64,000 nucleotides of DNA, taken from positions 124,001 through 188,000 of the forward strand of contig CABSCP010000001.1 of assembly GCA_902476265.1 (NCBI GenBank). Direction: 5' to 3'. Positions 32,929-42,087 of the stretch are shown here, in pieces. Under the pieces are notes generated by a model, which was not told the DNA's origin, made no database searches, and saw nothing but the letters and a program-made list of their open reading frames with translations. How positions within the stretch are numbered: the first letter of the stretch is position 1; every line of letters begins with the position of its first letter. Made by a program: the position numbers and the translations under genes. The stretch comes from an uncultured Lachnospiraceae bacterium (GTDB lineage: Bacteria; Bacillota; Clostridia; Lachnospirales; Lachnospiraceae).

Positions 32929-33968
32929 AGGCGGTTGTGTATCGGGAAAAAGGAAAATTTGCGCTGGAGGAAAGACCCATACCTGTCATAAAAGGGGAAA
33001 AGGACGCCGTTGTACGGGTGACTTTGTCCTCCATTTGTTCCAGCGACCTGCATATCAAACACGGAAGTGTGCCCAGGGCGGTACCCGGAACTGTTGTGGG
33101 ACATGAAATGGTGGGCGTTGTGGAGTCCGTGGGGGCAGATGTTCGTCATTTTAAACCGGGGGACCGGGTGACGGTGAATGTGGAAACCTTCTGCGGAGAA
33201 TGCTTTTTCTGTAAAAGGGGGTTTGTCAATAACTGTACGGATGAAAACGGCGGCTGGGCCCTTGGATGCCGGATTGACGGCGGCCAGGCGGAATATGTCC
33301 GGGTGCCGCTGGCAGACAACGGGCTGAATCATATCCCGGAGAATGTCACCGATGAACAGGCGCTTTTTACCGGTGATATCCTGGCCACCGGATACTGGGC
33401 GGCCCAAATCGGAGAGATAAAAAAAGGGGATACCGTTGTGGTGCTGGGAGCAGGTCCCACCGGACTTTGCACGCTGTTGTGCGCCAGGCTGTACGAGCCC
33501 GGGAATCTGATCTGCGCCGATATTTCCGGAGAACGGCTGGAGCTGGTCAAAAAGCATGGGCTGGCGGATTATGCGGTGAATCCGGACACGCAGGATGTGG
33601 ATGCCCTTGTGAAATCACTGACACAGGGGAGAGGCGCGGATGTGGTGCTGGAGGCGGCGGGCGGCAGAGATACCTTTCAAACGGCCTGGCAGCTGGCCCG
33701 GCCAAATGGGGTGGTCGTTGTGGCTGCCCTGTATGAAGAACCACAGATGCTGCCGCTGCCGGATATGTACGGGAAGAATCTGACCTTTAAGACCGGAGGG
33801 GTGGACGCTTCCTGCTGCGCCGAAATCCTTGGGCTGATTGCGGAAGGAAAGCTGGACACGGCGCCGCTGATCACGCACCGTTTTCCGCTGTCACGGATCA
33901 TGGAAGCATATGAAATATTTGAAAACAAAGCGGATCACGTGATGAAAATTGCGATATATCCTGACTGA
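32925..33968 (+). CDS. Zinc-dependent medium-chain alcohol dehydrogenase
   Basis: 347-residue NAD(P)-dependent dehydrogenase. Catalytic zinc ligands are visible as Cys in SSICSSDLH and His-Glu in GHEMVG. The structural zinc loop is CGECFFCKRGFVNNC (C-x2-C-x2-C-x7-C). The Rossmann motif is GAGPTGL (about 176-182). The substrate is a primary or secondary alcohol or polyol and is not determinable here. It is translationally coupled to the alarmone synthetase gene. It resembles the second dehydrogenase at 48738 in organisation but is clearly diverged. Confidence 0.9.
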   Translation: MKAVVYREKGKFALEERPIPVIKGEKDAVVRVTLSSICSSDLHIKHGSVPRAVPGTVVGHEMVGVVESVGADVRHFKPGDRVTVNVETFCGECFFCKRGFVNNCTDENGGWALGCRIDGGQAEYVRVPLADNGLNHIPENVTDEQALFTGDILATGYWAAQIGEIKKGDTVVVLGAGPTGLCTLLCARLYEPGNLICADISGERLELVKKHGLADYAVNPDTQDVDALVKSLTQGRGADVVLEAAGGRDTFQTAWQLARPNGVVVVAALYEEPQMLPLPDMYGKNLTFKTGGVDASCCAEILGLIAEGKLDTAPLITHRFPLSRIMEAYEIFENKADHVMKIAIYPD

Positions 33969-34000
33969 CATTTTTGAAATTTATTAATAAAGGAGTTATT

Positions 34001-35149
34001 ATGGAAAAAAGAAAAATGGATCTGCGGATCGTAAAATACTTTCTGCTGGCCACCCTGCTCATCCTGGTCATCCGCTATTTTGACGTGCTGCTGGGCGGCG
34101 CAGGGAATCTGTGGAGCATCGCCTGGCCGCTGATCCTGGGCTGTGTGATCGCCTATGTGTTAAATATCGTGATGCGCCGGCTGGAAAAACTATATTTTCC
34201 GGATACGAAAAGCGCGCTTGTAAAGAAATCCCGGAGACCCGTCTGTATTGTGCTGTCTCTGGTATTGATTGCAGCCGTGTTTTTTCTGATCCTGCAGCTG
34301 GTGGTGCCGGAGCTGGCGAAGGCCTTTATGATGATCGGGCAGAGCATCCCGATCCTGTTTGAACAGGCGGTTAACTGGCTTGCCAAAAATGCGGATGCCT
34401 TTCCTCAGACGGCGGATCAGCTGAAAGATCTGCAGATCGACTGGAACAGTCTGGGAGACAGCGTATGGAACTATCTGAAAGCGGGCGTGGGCGGATTTTT
34501 AAATTCCACTGTGACAATTGTGGGCAGCGCTGTGGGCGCGGTGATCAATTTTGTGATTTCCCTGATTTTTGCCCTGTATATCCTCTCCAGCAAGGAACGG
34601 CTGAAGGATCAGGCAAAACGCGCTATTCGTGCCTATGTGAAGCCGGAATGGATCGCCCGGGGAAAGCGGGTTCTGAAAACAGCGGATGAGACGTTTTCCA
34701 GCTTTATTGTGGGGCAGGTGACGGAAGCGGTGATCCTGGGCAGCCTTTGTACCGTAGGAATGCTGATTTTCCGGTTTCCTTATGCCCCCATGATTGGCGC
34801 ATTCATCGGCGCCACGGCGCTGATTCCCATTGTGGGCGCTTATCTGGGCGCGGCGGTGGGCGCGTTCATGATTTTGACCCAGGACCCTTTAAAAGCAATG
34901 CTGTTTATCGTATTCATCATTGTGCTGCAGCAGCTGGAGGGCAATCTGATCTATCCGAAAGTGGTTGGCAGTTCCATCGGGCTGCCCGGCATGTGGGTGC
35001 TGGCGGCGGTGACCATAGGCGGCGGGCTGATGGGGATTCCGGGAATGCTTTTGGGCGTGCCTGTGGCGGCAACGGCATACAAGCTGCTGGCCTATGATGT
35101 GAACGGAAGAAATAAAGCGGGAGCGCGGGCGGTGCCGGAGAAAAAATAA
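34001..35149 (+). CDS. AI-2E family transporter (YdiK/TqsA-like)
   Basis: 382-residue membrane protein with about eight hydrophobic segments and a soluble insertion (about 120-160). The conserved C-terminal motif of the family is visible around GNLIYPKVVGSSIGLPGMWVL in pieces such as LEGNLIYP and GLPGMW. Family members have been linked to autoinducer export or to sodium/proton antiport; no role can be assigned from sequence. AAGGAG seven bases before ATG 34001 selects this start over ATG 33974. Confidence 0.88.
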   Translation: MEKRKMDLRIVKYFLLATLLILVIRYFDVLLGGAGNLWSIAWPLILGCVIAYVLNIVMRRLEKLYFPDTKSALVKKSRRPVCIVLSLVLIAAVFFLILQLVVPELAKAFMMIGQSIPILFEQAVNWLAKNADAFPQTADQLKDLQIDWNSLGDSVWNYLKAGVGGFLNSTVTIVGSAVGAVINFVISLIFALYILSSKERLKDQAKRAIRAYVKPEWIARGKRVLKTADETFSSFIVGQVTEAVILGSLCTVGMLIFRFPYAPMIGAFIGATALIPIVGAYLGAAVGAFMILTQDPLKAMLFIVFIIVLQQLEGNLIYPKVVGSSIGLPGMWVLAAVTIGGGLMGIPGMLLGVPVAATAYKLLAYDVNGRNKAGARAVPEKK

Positions 35150-35195
35150 AACCGGACGAAGGCTCCAAAGGCAGAGATGACAGAAAGAATGACAA

Positions 35196-35224
35196 AAAAA
35201 CCCTTGCTCACTGCAGGGGTTTTT
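35196..35224. terminator. Bidirectional terminator
   Basis: AAAAACCCTTGC (35196-35207) pairs with GCAGGGGTTTTT (35213-35224) with a 5-base loop. It lies between convergent genes and overlaps the stop of the GNAT gene. Confidence 0.75.
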
Positions 35225-35690
35225 CCAATATCAGGCGCTGTTCTTTCATGCCATGGTTTTTATAAAAGCTGACCGCGCTTTCGTTAAAGGGCCAGACAGT
35301 GAGATCCATTCTTTCTGCGCCGGCCCTCTTTCCCGCATATTCAAAGAATAGCAGCATCTCATGGCCGATATGGCGGTGGCGGAAAGCGGGGTAGACGAAA
35401 ATGTCGTCGATATAGAGGGTCTTGTGGGTTACCAGAATCGGATTAGCGGCTGTCTTTCGGAGCTTTGCCATTCCGTATCCGGCGGTGCGGCCTTCGCATT
35501 CCGCAATCACCGCGATGCAGAGGGGGTCTGAGATGATTTCCCTGAAATCTTCCGGGGTTAAGGACGTAGAGACGGCCTTGTAGATATCGGGCCGGTTTTC
35601 TACATGCATGGCGTGCAGCCGATTTGTCATATCCAGGACCAGAGGATAATCGCTTTCGGTCATTTTTCTGATTTTAGTCTGTAATTCCAT
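35208..35690 (-). CDS. GNAT-family N-acetyltransferase
   Basis: 160-residue cytoplasmic acetyltransferase. Core motifs: beta4 LYIDDIFVYPAFRHRHIGHEML contains the acetyl-CoA-binding R-x-x-x-I-G loop, then MDLTVWPFNESAVSFYKNHGMKEQ typical of the C-terminal half (shown here in part: WPFNESAVSFYKNHGM). The acceptor is unknown. CAGGAG lies about ten bases upstream of ATG 35690. It ends at the shared bidirectional terminator and may be co-transcribed with the diguanylate cyclase upstream, whose stop is 23 bases away. Confidence 0.88.
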   Translation of the reverse strand: MELQTKIRKMTESDYPLVLDMTNRLHAMHVENRPDIYKAVSTSLTPEDFREIISDPLCIAVIAECEGRTAGYGMAKLRKTAANPILVTHKTLYIDDIFVYPAFRHRHIGHEMLLFFEYAGKRAGAERMDLTVWPFNESAVSFYKNHGMKEQRLILEKPLQ

Positions 35691-35713
35691 TCAAAATCCA
35701 CTCCTGTTTTGGC

Positions 35714-38188
35714 TTATTCTTCAATCCGGTAATCGTTTTTGCCGGTGTTTTTTACTTCGTAGAGGACGGCATCTGTGCGTTGATACAGAGAGATGAAATC
35801 ATCCGCTTCCCTGGCGGGAGAAACGCCGATGCTGACAGTGGAAACCGGGTAATGGGAACGAATGCAGCGGGAAGCCAGGTTCTCCGAGAGCGCCCGGCAC
35901 TTCTGCACTGCCCATTCTCTGCCCGGATAACGGGCGAAGGCCACAAATTCGTCGCCGCCCAGCCTGCCTGCGACGGCATTGTCGGAAAAGATATCATTGA
36001 GCGCTGCGGCCAGCTGAATCAATACCTGATCGCCGATATAATGCCCGTACCGGTCATTGATTTCCTTAAAACCGTCGATATCCAGAATGAACAGGGCATA
36101 GGGCCCTTGGGCAGGATTCTGCAGCATTTTTGAAATTTCCTGTTTGACGGTGGCGCTGTTATAAAGGCCTGTCAGCCCGTCAGTGCGGCTCTGCTGCATC
36201 AGCCTTTCCTTTTCCAGCTTTTCTTTATGGATATTCTGGATGCGGCCGATAGCGGAAACCGCTTCGTTCCCATCCCTGACAACTTTCACAATCACCCGAT
36301 ACCACTCCGGTACGGAGGAAGGACCCTCCGGTTTTAACAGGATCTCGGTGGTAATATCTTTTTTGGGCTCAAGATAAACATACAGGGAAGGTGTGTTGCT
36401 GTCAACAGTTACTTTGCTTAAATAATGAGAATAGTCGGTAATTTTTTCGTCAGTATCAAAAAACCGGATGCCTTCCTGGGAAAGGAAAAGGATATCCTTC
36501 CTGTAATCATAAGTGAAGGTCACTTCCTTCATGATATCGGACAGATAGCGGTAGCGGGTATTTTCCAGCTCCAGCTCCTTTGCCATTTTCATCTGCACCC
36601 GATGATAATTATAGAATAAGGCCAGCAGAATCAGCGCAATGAAGAGGAAGCCCCCTAAAATGGAAAACGGGTTATCCGCTACAAAGGTTTTAAAAGAAGT
36701 CACCTGGTCATGCTGAGCATTGTCATATATATAGCTTTCCAGCTCGCTGGGATCAATGGAGTTCACTCCCTTGTTGAGGATGGCGGACAGCAGTTTGTCG
36801 CTTTTATGCAGGATTCCCAGACTGTATTTGATGGTGTTGTCACCGGCCATAGGATAAATGACGGTGTGTCGATGGCGATTTTTACGCTGATAGTAGGAAG
36901 CGGTATAACTGTTAGTCATGGTATAGTCGCATTCCCCTCTTTCCACAGCCTGAAGGGCCGCCTCCACAGAGTCATAATAAGCGATATTGTCCGAGTCCTC
37001 ATCCTCGATCCGGTCGCCCAAGTAGACAGCTTTCTTTTGTTTCCCGGAATCAATTTTCGCAATTCCTTCATGGACTACCGTGACGGATTCCGTTTCCAGG
37101 TAAGGGATGCTCAATAGAATATCCCGCTTCAGTGCCGTGTCATAGTCATACGGTACGGAAAGAATCAGATCCGCTGTTTTTTCGGAAAGAGCTCTGGCAT
37201 ATTCTTCATAGGTATCCGTATAAATATATTCAATTTCCCAGCCCGCCTTCCGGGCAATATTGGAGAGAAGATCTTTGGAAACGCCATAAACCTTCCCGTC
37301 GCTGCCATAATATTGCAGTGGTCCAAAGCCATCGTGAACCAGGACTTTTAAAACGGGATGTTCCTGCACATAGGCTTTTTCGCGGGTGTTCAGAATCAAC
37401 TGGCTGCTGGTTCTGAAAAAGTATTTATTATACAAATCCGTCTGCAGCATGGGATTGATATCGTTGATATAGGTGATAGCCTGGCTGAGGCCGTTTACGA
37501 TGGCAGTATTTCCCTTGGTGGTGGCAAAGTAGAAGGGAGTGGGAGAAAATTTAGCGACAGGACGGAGGCTGGAATCCAGGGATAAGTCCACAGAAACCAG
37601 CGCATCGGCTTCTCCTGACAGCACTTTCTGATCCCGTTCTTTTTCATCGGCGCACCAGATGATTTCATAATCTATCCCATTTAATTTTGCATATTGAAAA
37701 AATTTCTCATTACTGTTTTTCGCCTGTTTTAACAGAGCCATGCGCAGATGCTTGTATTCCGGAAGATTGTATTCATCGATCCGGTCCTCATCATTTCTGA
37801 CCGCGATCACATAATAGGCGTTACCGTAATTGGAACTGGGGTAGTCATAGAGTTCCAGCAGCCGGTCGTTATAACTCATAGCGCCCAGAATATCGATTTC
37901 CCCGTCGGCCAGCATCTCCATCATCCGGATCAGCTGCTCGTTAATAGTGCCGTCCACAGTGACAAATTCGTAGGTCCAGCCGGTATACTGGGCGAGTTCT
38001 TTGAGGTAATCATAGGTATAACCGCTGTAGCTGCCGTCCTGATCGATCATGGTCAGTCCCTGCTGGATGGGAAATCCTACGCGGACAGGGGTGCCGTTTT
38101 CCTGTGCGCGGGCGACTGGAGCAGAGAGAAAGAAGAGCGCGGCCGTGACAAAAAGTATCAATATGGAATTGGGGACAAAACGTTTCAT
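35714..38188 (-). CDS. Diguanylate cyclase with two periplasmic-type substrate-binding domains
   Basis: 824-residue membrane sensor enzyme making cyclic di-GMP from two GTP. Order: signal peptide (FVPNSILILFVTAALFF, cleavage near ARAQ), two SBP_bac_3 amino-acid-binding-like domains (about 35-260 and 275-500), one membrane helix (about 508-530), a PAS-like region (about 545-650) and a GGDEF domain (about 665-820) with intact GRLGGDEF. The position of the inhibitory RxxD site reads IFSD, so product inhibition at the canonical I-site is unlikely. It probably links an external amino acid or small ligand to c-di-GMP synthesis. Confidence 0.92.
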   Translation of the reverse strand: MKRFVPNSILILFVTAALFFLSAPVARAQENGTPVRVGFPIQQGLTMIDQDGSYSGYTYDYLKELAQYTGWTYEFVTVDGTINEQLIRMMEMLADGEIDILGAMSYNDRLLELYDYPSSNYGNAYYVIAVRNDEDRIDEYNLPEYKHLRMALLKQAKNSNEKFFQYAKLNGIDYEIIWCADEKERDQKVLSGEADALVSVDLSLDSSLRPVAKFSPTPFYFATTKGNTAIVNGLSQAITYINDINPMLQTDLYNKYFFRTSSQLILNTREKAYVQEHPVLKVLVHDGFGPLQYYGSDGKVYGVSKDLLSNIARKAGWEIEYIYTDTYEEYARALSEKTADLILSVPYDYDTALKRDILLSIPYLETESVTVVHEGIAKIDSGKQKKAVYLGDRIEDEDSDNIAYYDSVEAALQAVERGECDYTMTNSYTASYYQRKNRHRHTVIYPMAGDNTIKYSLGILHKSDKLLSAILNKGVNSIDPSELESYIYDNAQHDQVTSFKTFVADNPFSILGGFLFIALILLALFYNYHRVQMKMAKELELENTRYRYLSDIMKEVTFTYDYRKDILFLSQEGIRFFDTDEKITDYSHYLSKVTVDSNTPSLYVYLEPKKDITTEILLKPEGPSSVPEWYRVIVKVVRDGNEAVSAIGRIQNIHKEKLEKERLMQQSRTDGLTGLYNSATVKQEISKMLQNPAQGPYALFILDIDGFKEINDRYGHYIGDQVLIQLAAALNDIFSDNAVAGRLGGDEFVAFARYPGREWAVQKCRALSENLASRCIRSHYPVSTVSIGVSPAREADDFISLYQRTDAVLYEVKNTGKNDYRIEE

Positions 38189-38349
38189 GTCCGGACCTCC
38201 TGTATTTAGTGATGAAAAAGCCGACGGGCCATTTGGGTTGTGGTTTACGATGTAAAAGTAATAAAAATACGTAATTATACCGCAAACATATTAAAGATTA
38301 TAGCACTTTAAAGGAATTGCGTCCACATGCAAAGATTGCTAAAAAAGTT

Positions 38350-38396
38350 AAAAATACTGCATATCAGCGGTAATTTAGCTGATATGCAGTATTTTT
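38350..38396. terminator. Perfect 19-bp palindromic hairpin
   Basis: 38350-38368 (AAAAATACTGCATATCAGC) is exactly complementary to 38378-38396, 9-base loop. A/T runs at the ends make it terminator-like in both directions. It lies upstream of the cyclase and downstream of the CcdA-TlpA gene, so it most likely ends the minus-strand redox operon. Confidence 0.75.
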
Positions 38397-38429
38397 AACC
38401 TAATTAATACCTATTTAATTTTGCTTGGA

Positions 38430-39776
38430 TCAGTCCGCTTCCACCCGTTCGCCGGTCATGGTCTGCTGGACGATGCTTTCCATCATATCCTTTGACAGCG
38501 CGCTCATCACATAGCCGAATACATTGCCGTCCTTATCGATCATGAAAGTGGTGGGGTAGGCTGAAATTCCATACATGGAGGAAATCAGGCCTGTTTCATC
38601 CATCACCACAGGGAAGGTATAGCCGTTTTGGGTCAGGAAATCTGCGATGTCCTCTTTGGAACCTTCCCGGCCCACATTGGGAGCTGCAAGCCCCAGGACA
38701 ATCAGATCCTCTTCATTGCTGCCGTATCTTTCATAGAGAGCCTGAATTTCCGGCATTTCAGAGCGGCAGGGAGGGCACCAGGTGGCCCAGAAGTTTAAGA
38801 ACACGGTTTTCCCCTTGTAATCGGAAAGCTTGTGTTCGTTGCCGTATTGGTCAACCAGAGTGAAATCCGGTGCGGGCACCACATTGGGATCGGCGGTTTC
38901 CTGTGCAGAGCCGCTCTCTTCCGTGGGAGCGGGTACAGCGCTTTCCGGCTGGCCGCCGGAGGAAGGATTTCCGTCGGAAGGCTGTGCCGGGGAAGTTTCC
39001 GGCGACTGGCTTTCTGTCTGATAGGACACGGAACCTCCGCCCAGATCGGACAAGTAATTCGTCATGTTGTTCATAAAACCCGTGAGGGTCATCACACCCA
39101 TTAAGACGAGCAGTCCGGCCCCGATCTTAACCGTGTAGCGCACCACATTGTTGTGCTTTTTGAAGAAGCCCAGCACAGTGCCGGTGAAAAGGCCCACTGC
39201 CAGAAACGGGAGGACGAAACCCAGCGTATAAACGCCGATGAGGAAAAAGCCTTTGGCGGTTGTGCCCGTGGAGCCCGCCATCAGAAGGACACTGCCCAGG
39301 GTAGGGCCCACACAGGGCGTCCAGGCAAAGCTGAAGGTGAAGCCCAAAAGGAGGGCAGGCAGAGGGCCCATGGCAAGCTTATCCAGCCGCAGCGGAAGCC
39401 TGTGCTCCTGATCTATTTTATCGGAACGTCCGAACAGGCCGAGCTGGTAAAGGCCGAACAGGATCATGATGATACCGCTGATTCTGGCAAACCAGATGCG
39501 GTTGCCGGAAAAGAAACGGCCCAGCGCGGTGAAGCCGAATCCCAACAGGAAAAAGGTGAAGCTGACCCCCAGGACAAAAAACAGGGTATTGATCAGCACA
39601 CGGCCCCGCGGGTAGCGGATTGTGCCGTCCTCATCGACAGTTTTTGCGCCGCCGGCGAAGTAACTCACATAGAGCGGCACCAGGGGCAGGACGCAGGGAG
39701 AAAAAAAGCTCAGCAGTCCCTGGAAAAATACGGTGAGAGCGGGTACGCTCGTTTCGATGGAAAAATTCATAGACAA
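38430..39776 (-). CDS. CcdA-TlpA fusion: thiol-disulfide transporter with thioredoxin domain
   Basis: 448-residue membrane protein. The N-terminal CcdA/DsbD-type domain (about 1-240) has six hydrophobic segments, FFSPCVLPLVPLY and FAWTPCVGPTLG with the paired Cys that carry electrons across the membrane. A Ser/Pro/Glu-rich linker (about 250-305) leads to a TlpA-like thioredoxin domain (about 308-445) with active site WATWCPPCRSEMPE. The fusion would take electrons from cytoplasmic thioredoxin and deliver them to external disulfides or sulfoxides. It is the last gene of a minus-strand redox cluster and starts 13 bases after the flavoprotein gene. Confidence 0.92.
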   Translation of the reverse strand: MSMNFSIETSVPALTVFFQGLLSFFSPCVLPLVPLYVSYFAGGAKTVDEDGTIRYPRGRVLINTLFFVLGVSFTFFLLGFGFTALGRFFSGNRIWFARISGIIMILFGLYQLGLFGRSDKIDQEHRLPLRLDKLAMGPLPALLLGFTFSFAWTPCVGPTLGSVLLMAGSTGTTAKGFFLIGVYTLGFVLPFLAVGLFTGTVLGFFKKHNNVVRYTVKIGAGLLVLMGVMTLTGFMNNMTNYLSDLGGGSVSYQTESQSPETSPAQPSDGNPSSGGQPESAVPAPTEESGSAQETADPNVVPAPDFTLVDQYGNEHKLSDYKGKTVFLNFWATWCPPCRSEMPEIQALYERYGSNEEDLIVLGLAAPNVGREGSKEDIADFLTQNGYTFPVVMDETGLISSMYGISAYPTTFMIDKDGNVFGYVMSALSKDMMESIVQQTMTGERVEAD

Positions 39777-39789
39777 CTCCTCTCAGTTT

Positions 39790-41160
39790 TTAGTGTACCG
39801 AAGCGAACAGATCATTCAGAGATTCGCTCATGGTAGGATGGTTATAAATATTATCTCGCAGGACAGTATAAGGGATTTTCATATCCATGGCAAGCTTGAT
39901 CAGATTGATCATTTCAGCCGATTCCGCACAGAAGAAATGAGCGCCCAGAATCAGGCCGGTTTTGCTGTCCACAATAGCTTTGAGCATTCCCACAGGTTTC
40001 CCCACCACATGGGACCTGGGAATAGCGGAAGTCTGCAGTACGGCAGTTTTATAATCATAACCCTGCTTTTTGGCTTCCTCTTCGGAAAGGCCCACTCTGG
40101 AAAGAGGGGGATCCAAAAATACGGTATAGGGGACAGCGCCGCGGTTTTGGGTGGTGCGGGATCCGTCACCTAAGATCTGGGATTTTACAATCCGGCTGTC
40201 ATCCAGAGAAATGTAGGTGAACTGGAGACCGCCCTTTACATCCCCCATGGCCCAGATGTGAGGCACGCTTGTGCGCAGATGTTCATCCACTTTGACAGCG
40301 CCTCTGTCGGTGAGTTCGATGCCCGCTGCTTCCGGGTGAAGAGAAGAGAGATTGGGCCTGCGCCCGGTGGCCACCAGAACCGCATCGGCTTCCAGTTGTA
40401 TGGACCCTTCTTTCGTGTCCAGATTCAGTACGGCAAAACCGTCACGGTCTTCGATGGACTGCGTTTTTGCACCCCTTAAAATTTTCATGCCCCTTTCTTC
40501 CAGGTTGGAAAGCACGCTGGCCGCCACTTCGGCATCCTCTCTGGGAATGAAAGTTTCGTTGTCCTGGATGATGGTGACCTGTGAGCCGAAATTGGTGTAA
40601 TAGGAAGCAAACTCCAGACCGATGTAACCGCCGCCGATGATAGCCAGCCGCTTGGGCAGCTCATCCAGCTCCATCAGGGTTTCACTGGTATAAACATGGC
40701 TGCTTTCCTGAAGGCCCTCGATGGGAGGGAGGAAAGGAGAGGAACCTGTGTTGATAAAGATCCGTCCGCCGTAAAATTCTTCCGTCGAGCCATCCGCAAA
40801 GGCGACGGAAAGGCGGTGGCTGTCCAGGAAGGAAGCTTCGCCGTCGATGACTTCTACGCCGGCGGAAACGGCTTTCTGATAGTTTTTCCCGCGGAGCATG
40901 GAAGTTAAACGTCTTTTTTCCTCAATCGCCTCCCGGTAACGCTTCGCCCGATCGGTAAAATCCCCTCCCATGAGGAAGGAATTGCGGGCGCTGTTTTCCA
41001 GGGATTTGGAAGGAATGCAGGCCACATTGATGCAGGTGCCGCCGTACATTTTTGGGGATTTTTCAATCAATGCCACGCTTTCCCCTTTTCCTGCCAGCGC
41101 ACCGGCGATGGTTTTACCGCCTTTGCCGAATCCGATGATGATGTTGTCATAGCTTTTCAT
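39790..41160 (-). CDS. FAD-dependent pyridine nucleotide-disulfide oxidoreductase (RclA/Har-like)
   Basis: 456-residue cytoplasmic flavoprotein. FAD-binding N-terminus IIGFGKGGKT, redox-active pair in GGTCINVACIPSKS (Cys-x4-Cys), NAD(P)-binding AIIGGGYIGLEFA and a C-terminal dimerisation domain ending NHPTMSESLND. The organisation matches mercuric reductase relatives that reduce reactive chlorine or hypothiocyanous acid (RclA, Har) rather than dihydrolipoamide dehydrogenase. The exact substrate is inferred only. It is encoded between Rrf2 and CcdA-TlpA genes, 13 and 2 bases from its neighbours. Confidence 0.9.
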   Translation of the reverse strand: MKSYDNIIIGFGKGGKTIAGALAGKGESVALIEKSPKMYGGTCINVACIPSKSLENSARNSFLMGGDFTDRAKRYREAIEEKRRLTSMLRGKNYQKAVSAGVEVIDGEASFLDSHRLSVAFADGSTEEFYGGRIFINTGSSPFLPPIEGLQESSHVYTSETLMELDELPKRLAIIGGGYIGLEFASYYTNFGSQVTIIQDNETFIPREDAEVAASVLSNLEERGMKILRGAKTQSIEDRDGFAVLNLDTKEGSIQLEADAVLVATGRRPNLSSLHPEAAGIELTDRGAVKVDEHLRTSVPHIWAMGDVKGGLQFTYISLDDSRIVKSQILGDGSRTTQNRGAVPYTVFLDPPLSRVGLSEEEAKKQGYDYKTAVLQTSAIPRSHVVGKPVGMLKAIVDSKTGLILGAHFFCAESAEMINLIKLAMDMKIPYTVLRDNIYNHPTMSESLNDLFASVH

Positions 41161-41162
41161 AG

Positions 41163-41603
41163 TCAGGCTCCTTTCGTTGTCTGTTGTTTGTTGGCGCCGA
41201 ATATATATCCGTCAATATCGGCGATTGTGATCTGTTCCAGCCGCTGCCTGCAGCTTTCGTCCAGCTGACGGAAAATGCCGCCCATGATGGCTGCCATGCC
41301 GGAGGAAACCAGGCAGGGCTTGTCAATGTTTCCGCTGCTCCAGTTGGTGGAAACGAAGCAGACCTCCAGGGCGTCCGCCACCTGCGCCAGACTCACTTCG
41401 CCGGGAGCCTTACAGATACGGTAGCCGCCTTCCGTCCCTTCTCTGGTTTCCACCATCCCGGCTTTTTTCAGCTTCGCCATCACCTTTCGCACCCGCACCG
41501 GATTGGTGCAGATATTGTCTGCAAGTTCCTCGCTGGAGAGGACGCATGCTTTGTGATTTAAGTAAACCAGGCCGTGTACGGCCACACAGAAATCACTGTT
41601 CAT
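41163..41603 (-). CDS. Rrf2-family transcriptional regulator
   Basis: 146-residue winged-helix regulator. The HTH is at about 20-65 (SSEELADNICTNPVRVRKVMAKLKKAGMV in family pattern: LADNI...VRKVMAKL), wing EGTEGGYRICKAP. Cys residues at CFVS, KPCLVS and ESCRQR do not follow the C-x5-C-x7-C spacing of IscR/NsrR, so cluster binding is uncertain; a thiol switch is possible. GGAGGTAG seven bases before ATG 41603 fixes the start; the longer frame is not real. It probably controls its own operon through the palindrome at 42100. Confidence 0.9.
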   Translation of the reverse strand: MNSDFCVAVHGLVYLNHKACVLSSEELADNICTNPVRVRKVMAKLKKAGMVETREGTEGGYRICKAPGEVSLAQVADALEVCFVSTNWSSGNIDKPCLVSSGMAAIMGGIFRQLDESCRQRLEQITIADIDGYIFGANKQQTTKGA

Positions 41604-41634
41604 TTTTACTACCTCCTCATAATCAATCCATCCC

Positions 41635-42042
41635 TTATTCGGTTTCGTAGGGCCAGTCGATAATACCGCCGAAATCGTATATGTTTTCATATCCAAGGGC
41701 TGCCAGCTTTTTGGCCGCCTGAGCGCTGCGTCTGCCGGAACGGCAGTAAATGAGCAGTATGGCATCCTTTTGCGGCAGCGCTTCCGGGGATTCCTCCCCG
41801 ATATCTTCATTGGGAATGTTGATGGCATCCGGCACATGGCCCTGGGCATATTCCTCGGCGGTGCGGACATCCACCACGGTGACATCCCCTTCCTCCATCA
41901 TGCTTTTTGCTTCCTCCGCCGTAATGGTATGCACGGCCGCCTCGGAAGATTCTGCATTCCCGCCCGGACCGGATGCAGCGCTGCAGGCGGTGAGAACGAC
42001 AGTCAAAACGCCGGCCGCGAATGTAGCGGTAAGTTTTCTCAT
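41635..42042 (-). CDS. Rhodanese-domain lipoprotein
   Basis: 135 residues. Signal peptide with lipobox LTAC (Cys20), a short Gly/Ser/Glu linker, then a single rhodanese domain (about 38-133) with DVRTAEEYAQGHVPDAINIP and active-site Cys in IYCRSGRRS. It would act at the outer membrane face in sulfane-sulfur transfer. First gene of the minus-strand cluster rhodanese - rrf2 - flavoprotein - ccdA/tlpA, with a strong promoter and palindrome upstream. Confidence 0.92.
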   Translation of the reverse strand: MRKLTATFAAGVLTVVLTACSAASGPGGNAESSEAAVHTITAEEAKSMMEEGDVTVVDVRTAEEYAQGHVPDAINIPNEDIGEESPEALPQKDAILLIYCRSGRRSAQAAKKLAALGYENIYDFGGIIDWPYETE

Positions 42043-42087
42043 ACTGACCTCCTATCTGTAATCGGAATTATTACACTTGATACTGTA

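Noticed and set aside
39153..39836. 227-codon plus-strand frame opposite the CcdA-TlpA gene
   Set aside because: Highly charged Gln/Glu/Lys-rich shadow translation of a membrane protein gene; not a real product.
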